A stretch of DNA of 38,700 bases from assembly GCA_013360575.1 (NCBI GenBank), contig JABWBG010000005.1, forward strand, positions 1 to 38,700, in the 5' to 3' direction. This DNA comes from Caldilineales bacterium (GTDB lineage: Bacteria > Chloroflexota > Anaerolineae > J102). Shown piece by piece: positions 30,851 to 38,700 of this stretch (positions are counted from its first letter, which is position 1; each line of letters starts with the position of its first letter). The notes under the pieces are model-generated. The model searched no databases. It saw only the letters and a program-made list of their open reading frames with translations, and was not told where the DNA came from. The translations under genes and the position numbers were made by a program.

Positions 30851-32161
30851 CCCTCCCAACACCCGATCCAGGATATCAAGGCCTTCGGCCAGTTGGGATT
30901 CGGTGATCACCAGGGGCGGGGCAGAGAAGAGGTAGTTCCAGCGCACCACCGTGTAGAGGCCGGCCCCGCGCAGGGCCGCGGCGATGGCGGCCATGGCCGG
31001 GGAAAGCGGGCGATGGAAGGGGCTGAGCGGTTCACGGGTCTCACGATCGCGCACCAGCTCCAGCACATGATGCAGCCCGACCCCGCGGGCCTCGCCCACA
31101 CAGGCGTGGCGCCGGGCCAGATCGGCCAACCCCGCGGCCAGCGCCTCGCCCATGAGCGCGGCCCGCTCGATCAAACCCTCCTGGCGGTAAACCTCGATCG
31201 TAGCGATGGCCGCGGCGCAGCTGAGCGGATGCGCGTGCAGCGTCAGCCCTGCCCACAGCGTGTGATCCTCGAAAAACGTGGCGATGGCGTCGGAGACGAC
31301 GACCGCGCCCAGGGGCGCGTAGCCACTGGTCAGGCCCTTGGCCAGGGCCAGGATGTCGGGACGGAGGCCGGGATAGTGATCGATGCCGAACCAGCGGCCC
31401 GTGCGCCCGAACCCGCTCAACACCTCATCCACGATCAACAGGATGCCGTAGCGGTGGCAGAGGGTCTGCACCCCGCGCCAGAAAGTCTCACCCCCCTGAA
31501 TGGCGCCATTGGCCCCGCTGTACCCCTCCAGCAGAATGCCGGCGATCTGATCCGGGCCTTCGAACTCGATTGTTTCGGCGATCTGGTCGACCAGGGCCTG
31601 ATCGCCCTCCTCTGGCGTACGCCCGCGGTAAAGGGGACTGCGATAGGCGTAGGGGTCATGGATGTGCACGATCCAGGGCACGCCCGGCTCGTTGGCCAGC
31701 CGGCGGGGATCGCCGCCCGCGCTCATGGCCGCGAAGGTGGCCCCGTGGTAGGCGCGATAGCGGCTGAGGATCTTCTGACGCCCGGTGTAGAGCCGGGCGA
31801 TCTTGAGGGCATTTTCCACGGCCTCGGCCCCGCCCAGCGTGAAAAAGCTCTTGCGCATGTGCGGCGGGGTGATCTCGGCCAACAGCTCGCCCAGGCGGGC
31901 GCGCGGCGCGTGGGCCAGACCGGGCGAAGCGCTGCACAGCGTCGCGGCCTGCCGCTGGATGGCCGCGATCACGTGCGGGTGGCCGTGGCCGATGTTGACA
32001 TTGAACGCCTGAGAAGACCAGTCCAGATAGCGGCGGCCATCCGCATCCCAAAAGATGGCGCCCTGCCCGCGGGCGATGCTGATCGGCTGCCATGCGGCCT
32101 GCGCGGCCCAGCTTCCCAAGTTATAGGCTTTGGTTTTGGCGACAAGTTGTTCGTGGTTCAT
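30845..32161 (-). CDS. Class III PLP-dependent aminotransferase
   Basis: MNHEQLVAKTKAYNLGSWAAQAAWQPISIARGQGAIFWDADGRRYLDWSSQAFNVNIGHGHP; LLIVDEVLSGFGRTGRWFG; LALAKGLTSGYAPLGAVVVS. Track start 32287 is over-extended. Confidence 0.88.
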   Translation of the reverse strand: MNHEQLVAKTKAYNLGSWAAQAAWQPISIARGQGAIFWDADGRRYLDWSSQAFNVNIGHGHPHVIAAIQRQAATLCSASPGLAHAPRARLGELLAEITPPHMRKSFFTLGGAEAVENALKIARLYTGRQKILSRYRAYHGATFAAMSAGGDPRRLANEPGVPWIVHIHDPYAYRSPLYRGRTPEEGDQALVDQIAETIEFEGPDQIAGILLEGYSGANGAIQGGETFWRGVQTLCHRYGILLIVDEVLSGFGRTGRWFGIDHYPGLRPDILALAKGLTSGYAPLGAVVVSDAIATFFEDHTLWAGLTLHAHPLSCAAAIATIEVYRQEGLIERAALMGEALAAGLADLARRHACVGEARGVGLHHVLELVRDRETREPLSPFHRPLSPAMAAIAAALRGAGLYTVVRWNYLFSAPPLVITESQLAEGLDILDRVLGGG

Positions 32162-32375
32162 GGCAGAATCGACAGGTGTCAGGCGTGCGCCGGTGGGGGA
32201 TCTGCGCCGATTGTATATGGGGAGGGGGGATCCGGCCAGTTTGGGCGGCCGGACATGAGAGGATCGGCCATTCTGCCGGCCCGCCAATCTACCATTCTGC
32301 CGATTTGTGATATAATCTCCCTTCGTGCGGCGAAACCCACCGCACGACCTGCATGATCTTCAGGAGAACTCCCGC

Positions 32376-33437
32376 GTGTTCAACCCCCTCGACTGGCTGC
32401 TCGGCCTGTTTTCCCTTGACATCGGCATCGACCTCGGCACCGCCAACACCCTCGTCAACGTCCGCAACCGCGGCGTGGTCATCAACGAACCTTCGGTCGT
32501 CGCCATCGAACAAAAAAGCAAAAAAGTCCTGGCCATCGGCTCCGAGGCCAAAGAGATGGTGGGGCGCACCCCCGCCAATATCGTTGCCATCCGCCCCCTG
32601 CGCGACGGCGTCATCTCCGATTTCGATGTGACGGAGAAGATGCTGGAATACTTCATCAGCAAGGTGCATGACAAGGTATTCATGCTCATCCCCCGCCCGC
32701 GGGTGGTGGTGGGCCTGCCCTCTGGCGTGACCGAGGTGGAAAAACGGGCGGTGTACGACGCCACCCTCAACGCCGGCGCCCGCGAAGCTTATCTGATCGA
32801 AGAACCGATGGCCGCGGCCATTGGCGCGGGGCTGGATGTGACCAGCGCCAAAGGCAGCATGGTCATCGACATCGGCGGCGGCACCACCGAGGTGGCGGTG
32901 ATCGCCTTGGGCGGCATTGTCGTCGCCCGCTCGGTGCGCGTGGCCGGCGACGAGATGGACGAGGACATCATCAACTACGCCCGCCAAAAGTACAACCTGC
33001 TGATCGGCGAGCGCACTGCCGAGGATGCAAAGATCGCGGCCGGCTCTGCCTATCCCCTGGCCGAAGAGATTTTGCACCCTCTGCGCGGGCGCAATCTGGT
33101 CTCCGGCCTGCCGGAGGAGGTGGAAATAAGCTCGGTGGAGATCCGCGAGGCCCTGGCCAACTCGGTGAACATCATCATCGACACTGTGCGCAGCGCCGTG
33201 GATGACACCCCGCCCGAACTGATCGCCGACTTGATGCAGGATGGCATCGCCCTGGCCGGGGGCGGCGCCCTGCTGCGCGGCCTGGCCGAACGGTTGAGCG
33301 AAGAGACCCGCATGCGCGTCTATGTGGCGCACGAACCCCTCACCTGCGTGGCCAAGGGCGCCGAGCAGGTGCTGGAAAACCTGGGTCTGCTGCGCAAGGT
33401 GCTGAGCAATACGGATCGGGGCAGCACGCTGCACTGA
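32376..33437 (+). CDS. mreB: Rod shape-determining protein MreB
   Basis: GTG start at 32376 after CAGGAG; MFNPLDWLLGLFSLDIGIDLGTANTLVNVRNRGVVINEPSVVAIE. Confidence 0.95.
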   Translation: MFNPLDWLLGLFSLDIGIDLGTANTLVNVRNRGVVINEPSVVAIEQKSKKVLAIGSEAKEMVGRTPANIVAIRPLRDGVISDFDVTEKMLEYFISKVHDKVFMLIPRPRVVVGLPSGVTEVEKRAVYDATLNAGAREAYLIEEPMAAAIGAGLDVTSAKGSMVIDIGGGTTEVAVIALGGIVVARSVRVAGDEMDEDIINYARQKYNLLIGERTAEDAKIAAGSAYPLAEEILHPLRGRNLVSGLPEEVEISSVEIREALANSVNIIIDTVRSAVDDTPPELIADLMQDGIALAGGGALLRGLAERLSEETRMRVYVAHEPLTCVAKGAEQVLENLGLLRKVLSNTDRGSTLH

Positions 33438-33448
33438 CAGGCGGCCCT

Positions 33449-34330
33449 ATGCTACGCCAACGCTCTCGCCCCCTCCTGCTGGTGTTTGTGCTGGTGGGGG
33501 CGTTCGCGATCATGCTGCTGGATAGCAGCGGTTTGCTGGCCCCGGCGCAGAATCTGATCCACGGGCTGCTGCGCCCGCTCAGCACCACCCTGACCGATCT
33601 GCGCAGCAGCGGGGCGGAACTGATCGAGACGGTGCGCGATCTGCGCACCCTGCGCCAGCGCAACACCGAACTGGAGGCGCTGATCGACCGCCTGAGCGTG
33701 GAGAACCTGGAGCTTGCCGAGGTGGCGGCGGAGAATGAACAACTGCGTTCGCTGCTGGCTTTTGCCCAGACCAACCCCACCTTCGACTTCCGCGGGGGGC
33801 AGATCATTGCGCGCATCATCGGCGGCCCGGCCAGTACTTACCTCGATCTGATCGAGATCGATCTGGGCAACAGCCACGGGCTGGCGCAAGGCATGCCGGT
33901 GGTCACCGACCGTGGTTTTGTGGGCCGCATTGTGCGCGTGTTCGACCGCAGCAGCGAGGTGCTGCTGCTCACCGACCCTTCCAGCGCCGTCAATGTGATG
34001 ACGCAGGGGTCGCGGGCGCCGGGCGTGCTGCGGGGGCGGGCCGGGCAACTGCCCCGCATGGAGTTGATCCCGCCCGATGTCGAACTGGCCATCGGCGATA
34101 TTGTCATGACTTCCGGCCTGGGCAGGCAGTTTCCCAAGGGTCTGGTCGTCGGCCAGATCATCGCCATTGACAAAAATGATAACCGCCCCTTCCAACAGGC
34201 CATCATCCAGCCCACGGTCGATTTCGACCGCCTGGAACTGGCGCTGGTGATCACCACCTTCCCCCCCTCGCCGCCGGAGGAGGAGGAGGAGGAGACGCCG
34301 GGATTGATCGAGCCCACCCCCACGCCTTGA
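33449..34330 (+). CDS. mreC: Rod shape-determining protein MreC
   Basis: 293 aa; N-terminal TM, coiled coil, VVTDRGFVGRIVRVFDRSSEVLLLTDPSSAVNV. Confidence 0.9.
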   Translation: MLRQRSRPLLLVFVLVGAFAIMLLDSSGLLAPAQNLIHGLLRPLSTTLTDLRSSGAELIETVRDLRTLRQRNTELEALIDRLSVENLELAEVAAENEQLRSLLAFAQTNPTFDFRGGQIIARIIGGPASTYLDLIEIDLGNSHGLAQGMPVVTDRGFVGRIVRVFDRSSEVLLLTDPSSAVNVMTQGSRAPGVLRGRAGQLPRMELIPPDVELAIGDIVMTSGLGRQFPKGLVVGQIIAIDKNDNRPFQQAIIQPTVDFDRLELALVITTFPPSPPEEEEEETPGLIEPTPTP

Positions 34331-34365
34331 ACCGCAGTCATTATGACAAGCGATGGCAAGATCAT

Positions 34366-34420
34366 CCCTCTTCGTCCTTCGTCCCTTTTCCTCCTTCGTC
34401 CCCTCGTCCCTCTTCCCACG
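34366..34420. repeat. Pyrimidine-rich imperfect CGTCCTT/CGTCCCT repeat between mreC and mreD
   Basis: CCCTCTTCGTCCTTCGTCCCTTTTCCTCCTTCGTCCCCTCGTCCCTCTTCCC. Confidence 0.6.
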
Positions 34421-34437
34421 TAACTTTAGACGAGATC

Positions 34438-34941
34438 ATGTCTTCCTCTCTGTTTCTGCTCCTGCCTCTGGCCCTGGGCCTGGCCGCGGTGCAAGCTGCA
34501 TGGATCGGGCGCATCAGCCTGTGGGGGGGGCGCGCGGATCTGGTGCTGGTGGGATTGTTGCTGCTGGCCACGCAAACCGGGCGGGCGCGGGCCTCGCTGC
34601 TGGCGCTGATCGTGGCGCCTTTCGCGGATAGCGCCGCCGGCCTGCCCCTGGGCGCGTCGATCTTGCCTCTGCTGGCAGCGATCTACCTGACCGGGCTGGG
34701 GGAACGGGTGCTGTTTGGCTTTCGCCTGGGCTGGCCGATCCTGGTCACCCTGATCGCCACCCTGCTGGCGGGGACGATCACGCTGGCGCAGTTGCAGTTG
34801 CTGGGCTGGCCGGTGGCTTGGGGAGATCGCTTACTGCACAACCTGCTGCCTTCGGCTTTGCTGAATGGGATGCTGATGCTGGCGCTGTTTTTACTGCTCA
34901 ACCTGCTGGGCCGCCGCCGCCTACGGGATTTCACGACCTGA
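34438..34941 (+). CDS. mreD: Rod shape-determining protein MreD
   Basis: MSSSLFLLLPLALGLAAVQAAWIG..., hydrophobic multi-TM, between mreC and pbp2. Confidence 0.8.
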   Translation: MSSSLFLLLPLALGLAAVQAAWIGRISLWGGRADLVLVGLLLLATQTGRARASLLALIVAPFADSAAGLPLGASILPLLAAIYLTGLGERVLFGFRLGWPILVTLIATLLAGTITLAQLQLLGWPVAWGDRLLHNLLPSALLNGMLMLALFLLLNLLGRRRLRDFTT

Positions 34942-34944
34942 CCG

Positions 34945-37023
34945 ATGTCTGATCGCCAACCTGACGCCCTGTTCCGCCTTTATCTGTTGCGCCTGATCAC
35001 CGTGGTCATCTTTGCCACCCTGGGGGTGCGATTGGCCGCGCTGCAATTTCGCAGCGGCGCGCAGTATCAGGAGCGGGCCATCTTCAACCGGGTGCGCGAG
35101 GTGCGGCCAGAGGGAGAACGCGGGGTGATCTATGATCGGGATGGCCGCATCCTGGCCCGCAACATCGCGGCCTATGCTGTGGCGCTGACTCCGGCCGACC
35201 TGCCGGATGACCCCGATTATGCGGCGTCGCAGGCCAAACGGATGGCGGTCTACGAGGCTTTGACCGCACTGATCGAGCAAGGGATGGCCGAGTTTGCCGC
35301 CCAACCGCGCGCGACGCCGATCGCCCTGCCCGCGGGCGTGGACAGCGAGTTCATCGCCGGGCACCACGAGCCGCCGCCGACGACGCTGCTGACCGTGGCG
35401 GAGATCGATACGCTGGTTCTGCGCCGGGAGTTGGGCAGCGCCTTCCAGCCGGTGCTGGTGGCCCAGAATCTGCCGCGCGAGGTGGCGCTGCGGGTGGAGG
35501 AGGAGCGGTATCGCTTCCCCGGCGTCAGCATCCTGCTGCAACCGCGGCGCCAGTATGCGGCCGGCGCGGACACCGCCCACATCCTGGGCTATATGGGCCC
35601 TATCCCCGCGGAAGCCAGCAAAAGCTATCGCGAGCGGGGGTACAATGCCGATGCCTGGGTGGGGTGGACCGGTTTGGAGATGACCTTCGAAGAGCTGTTG
35701 CGCGGCCAGTTGGGCCGCCGCGTGATCGAAGTGGATGTGAATGGCCGGGAGCAGGCGGTAATCGGGGAGCCGATCGCGGCGCAGCCGGGCCAGAATCTGA
35801 TCCTGAGCCTGGATTTGGAGTTGCAGCAGGCGATGCGTGAGGCCCTGTTGGCGGGAGTGAATCCGCTGCGTTCGCACAGCGCCGCGGCGGTGGCGATCGA
35901 TCCGCGCACCGGCTTCATTTTGGGCATGGTCAGCCTGCCCACGTACGATAACAACATCTTCGCCGACGGCGTGACAGATGGAGAGTACGCGGATATCACC
36001 AGCAAGCCGGGCAAGGCGCTGCTGAACCATGCTATCAGCGGCATTTATCCGCCCGGCTCGGTGTTCAAGCTGGTGCCGGCAGCCGCGGGTTTGCAAGAGG
36101 GGGTGATCACCAGCCGCACCCTGCTGAACGCGCCCGGCATCATCTACCTGCCCAACCGCTTTTTCCCCGATAATCCGGCCCTGGCCCAGCCTTTCGTCTG
36201 CTGGGTCTACAAATTGGGGGGGTATCATGGCGATATCACTGTGCGCGAGGCGCTGGCGCACTCTTGCGATATCTTTTTCTACAAATTGGGCGGGGGCTGG
36301 TACGCCAACGAGTTCGAGGGGCTGGGGATCGAAACCCTGGCCGCGTATGCGCGGCTGTTCGGCTACGGGGAAACGAGCGGCATCGATCTGCCGGCGGAGA
36401 ATCCGGGGCTGGTGCCCGATACGCGCTGGAAGCGCATCGCCAAGGGAGAGCGGTGGGTGACGGGCGATACCTACAATCTCAGCATCGGCCAGGGGGATTT
36501 GCTGGCCACGCCCCTGCAAGTGACGATGATGACCGCGGCGGTGGCCAATGATGGCGCGGTGTATCGCCCGCAGTTGGTGGCCGCGATCACCGATGCAGAG
36601 AGTCGCCTGCTGGCGGTGCGTCAGCCGGAGTTGATCCGGCAGGTGCCGGTCGAGCCTAAACACCTGGCCGTGACGCGGGAGGGGATGTGGATGGTGGTGA
36701 ACGCGGCGGGGGGCACCGCGCTGAACGCGGCCCTGCTCGATGTGGCGATCGCGGGCAAGACCGGCACGGCCGAGTTCTATGACCCGGAATTCCCGCGCGA
36801 TGGGCGGGGAAACCTGCCCACGCATGCCTGGTTCACGGCGTTTGCGCCCTACGATGCCCCTGAAATCGCGCTGACGGTGTTCGTGTACAATGGCGGCGAA
36901 GGTTCGGAGCGGGCGGCGCCAATCGCCCGTGAGATTTTGCGCAGCTATTTCGATATCCAGGCCCGCGATCTGGCGGCGGGCAGCCAATCGCTGCTGCAGC
37001 AGGTGCAGGAGGCGGGGCCATGA
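34945..37023 (+). CDS. mrdA: Penicillin-binding protein 2
   Basis: 692 aa; GVIYDRDGRILARNIAAYAV, PPGSVFK, SCD, AGKTGTAEF. Confidence 0.93.
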   Translation: MSDRQPDALFRLYLLRLITVVIFATLGVRLAALQFRSGAQYQERAIFNRVREVRPEGERGVIYDRDGRILARNIAAYAVALTPADLPDDPDYAASQAKRMAVYEALTALIEQGMAEFAAQPRATPIALPAGVDSEFIAGHHEPPPTTLLTVAEIDTLVLRRELGSAFQPVLVAQNLPREVALRVEEERYRFPGVSILLQPRRQYAAGADTAHILGYMGPIPAEASKSYRERGYNADAWVGWTGLEMTFEELLRGQLGRRVIEVDVNGREQAVIGEPIAAQPGQNLILSLDLELQQAMREALLAGVNPLRSHSAAAVAIDPRTGFILGMVSLPTYDNNIFADGVTDGEYADITSKPGKALLNHAISGIYPPGSVFKLVPAAAGLQEGVITSRTLLNAPGIIYLPNRFFPDNPALAQPFVCWVYKLGGYHGDITVREALAHSCDIFFYKLGGGWYANEFEGLGIETLAAYARLFGYGETSGIDLPAENPGLVPDTRWKRIAKGERWVTGDTYNLSIGQGDLLATPLQVTMMTAAVANDGAVYRPQLVAAITDAESRLLAVRQPELIRQVPVEPKHLAVTREGMWMVVNAAGGTALNAALLDVAIAGKTGTAEFYDPEFPRDGRGNLPTHAWFTAFAPYDAPEIALTVFVYNGGEGSERAAPIAREILRSYFDIQARDLAAGSQSLLQQVQEAGP

Positions 37024-38114
37024 CGCGGCGGAACTGGCGGCGCTTCGATTGGCCGTTGCTGCTGGCAATCATATTGCTGAGCACGTACGGCATTTTCATG
37101 ATCGCCAGCGCGGTGCAGGGCGACCCGGAGTTGCTGGGCTATCCGCAGCGGCAGATCGGGTATCTGGTAGCGGGGATGGCGCTGATGTTTGTGGTGGCCA
37201 GCTTCGATTACGCGCTGTTGGGCAGTTTCACGGCGGTGTTCTATGCCGGCGTGTTGGTGTTGTTGGCCCTGGTGGGGCTGATCGGCCAGAATTTGTTTGG
37301 CGCGCAGAGTTGGATCCTTTTCCTCGGCCTCTTCCCGATCCAGCCTTCGGAGTTGGCGAAGGTGGCGCTGGCCCTGGCGTTGGCGCAGTATCTGGCGGCG
37401 CGGCAGGAGCAGATGGGGGATGTGCGCACGATCTTGGCGGCGCTGGCGATCATGGCGCCGGTGCTGGTATTGGTGTTTTTGGAGCCGGATCTGGGCACGG
37501 CGATCGTGCTGGCGGTGCAGGGGGGGATCCTATTTTTGGCTGCGGGGCTGCGGGTGCGGCATCTGCTGGCGGGCGGGGTAGCGGGGCTGGCGTTGGGGCC
37601 CTTGTTCTGGCAGTTGTTGGCGGACCACCAGCGCACGCGGCTGCTGATCTTTTTGGATCCGACTGCGGATCCGGACAGCTATTTCAATGTGGATCAGGCG
37701 CTGGTGAGTGTGGGATCGGGGGGATTGTTGGGCAAGGGCTATGGCATGGGCACGCAGAGCCAGTTGCATTTCTTGCGTGTGCGGCACACCGACTTCATCT
37801 TCTCGGTAACGGCGGAGGAATTGGGGTTTGTGGGGGCGTTGGTGATGGTGGCATTGTTGTTGTTCATCATCCTGCGGTTGTGGCGCATTGCCGAGCAAGC
37901 GCGTGATCCCTTTGGGCGGCTGTTGGCTGCGGCGATTGCCGGCATCCTACTCTTCCAGACCGCGGTAAACATTGGCATGAACATGGGGTTGGTGCCTGTG
38001 ACCGGGTTGCCGCTGCCTTTTGTCAGCTATGGGGGCAACGCCATGCTCTCCCTCTTTTTGCTGGTCGGCCTGGCGCAGAGCGTGGCGATGCGGAAGAAGA
38101 AGATTGAGTTTTGA
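37020..38114 (+). CDS. rodA: Rod shape-determining protein RodA (SEDS family)
   Basis: 364 aa; FLGLFPIQPSELAKVALALALAQYL; GKGYGMGTQSQLHFLRVRHTDFIFSVTAEELGF; GLPLPFVSYGGNAML. Confidence 0.93.
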   Translation: MTRRNWRRFDWPLLLAIILLSTYGIFMIASAVQGDPELLGYPQRQIGYLVAGMALMFVVASFDYALLGSFTAVFYAGVLVLLALVGLIGQNLFGAQSWILFLGLFPIQPSELAKVALALALAQYLAARQEQMGDVRTILAALAIMAPVLVLVFLEPDLGTAIVLAVQGGILFLAAGLRVRHLLAGGVAGLALGPLFWQLLADHQRTRLLIFLDPTADPDSYFNVDQALVSVGSGGLLGKGYGMGTQSQLHFLRVRHTDFIFSVTAEELGFVGALVMVALLLFIILRLWRIAEQARDPFGRLLAAAIAGILLFQTAVNIGMNMGLVPVTGLPLPFVSYGGNAMLSLFLLVGLAQSVAMRKKKIEF

Positions 38115-38246
38115 GGGTGGGGACTGCGCTATCGGGGCAGAAGAATAGGGGGCCCAGCAGGGACAAATCGTCGAGAGAGGGGGGTCTATGGCAGTTGCGC
38201 CAAGAGCGACGGGGGCGCCGGCGTACCCGCGTCGTCGGATGTGTGG

Positions 38247-38321
38247 CTACCAGGGTGGGTCGCCTGGTTCGTCGTGTGCGAACAGCAGACCCAGCAGCCA
38301 CAGCAACTGCCAGATGGACAT
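38247..38321 (-). CDS. Putative 24-aa small protein
   Basis: Minus strand TAAGGAGGTG-ttcgcc-ATG: MSIWQLLWLLGLLFAHDEPGDPPW*. Confidence 0.45.
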   Translation of the reverse strand: MSIWQLLWLLGLLFAHDEPGDPPW

Positions 38322-38387
38322 GGCGAACACCTCCTTACGAGAGATGCACGCAGCAGAGCGCTCATTGGCGTGTTCGCCATATACAAT

Positions 38388-38430
38388 AAAAAGCCTCCCT
38401 GCGAAGCTTACACTTCGGGGGAGGCTTTTT
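38388..38430. terminator. Bidirectional intrinsic terminator
   Basis: AAAAAGCCTCCCtgCGAAGcttacaCTTCGgGGGAGGCTTTTT. Confidence 0.85.
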
Positions 38431-38540
38431 GGGGTGAGGGAGTGGGTTGGGTGGGGTGAGGGCTAGAGGAATCAGGGGCAAGGGGCCTGGCGCCAATCTA
38501 CCACAGCACGGCGGGGTTCGGCGTTGGGATATTCTATTCT

Positions 38541-38700
38541 CTACCGGACATTTTCATGAAGGATTAGCTCGGGAGGTAAATCGAAGCGAACAGGCAAAGT
38601 GCAGCCGACCTTGAGATGATGCTTGAACCAGTCAAGACCGAGGCGAAAAAGGCTCTTGTCACGACGATGCGTGCGATCAACCAGACCTTGCATCCCGTCA
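38541..38700 (-). CDS. Probable transposase C-terminus (partial, 5' end outside window)
   Basis: Minus frame open to window edge: DGMQGLVDRTHRRDKSLFRLGLDWFKHHLKVGCTLPVRFDLPPELILHENVR*; resembles C-termini of DDE (IS4-like) transposases. Confidence 0.4.
   Translation of the reverse strand, partial: DGMQGLVDRTHRRDKSLFRLGLDWFKHHLKVGCTLPVRFDLPPELILHENVR

Noticed and set aside
34921-37068. 715-aa minus-strand ORF antisense to pbp2
   Set aside because: Mirror frame of a high-GC gene; the + frame has clear PBP motifs and the minus translation has no recognisable domain.

Overview
High-GC window that looks like a Chloroflexota-type genome (inferred from gene content and C-terminal motifs, not tested). 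Left: a minus-strand sugar cluster (pgl partial, CBM48-like protein, pgi, SDR, glk), then heme A synthase and a secreted subtilase. Centre: a branched-chain amino acid locus on + (ilvB-ilvN-ilvC-leuA-leuC-leuD-small ORF-leuB, a DUF433/DUF5615-like TA pair with a broken toxin, cimA; ilvD lies further right). Then a minus-strand sugar ABC transporter, a type I phosphodiesterase, YbaK, a HicB-like antitoxin, a small protein/nucleotidyltransferase pair, MFS and PPTase genes, a class III aminotransferase, the mreBCD-pbp2-rodA cluster, and a probable transposase C-terminus at the right edge. Two things stand out. (1) An unannotated 33-aa Leu/Ile/Val-rich leader peptide lies upstream of ilvB, behind a TTGACA-17-TATACT promoter, with mutually exclusive antiterminator and terminator helices and a second terminator-like hairpin: a transcription attenuator. 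(2) Many intergenic spacers consist of simple-sequence repeats (7-bp or 4/8-bp period), several folding into very large hairpins, and most start at or within a few nt of the upstream stop codon. No tools were used; all family calls are by eye from the translations.
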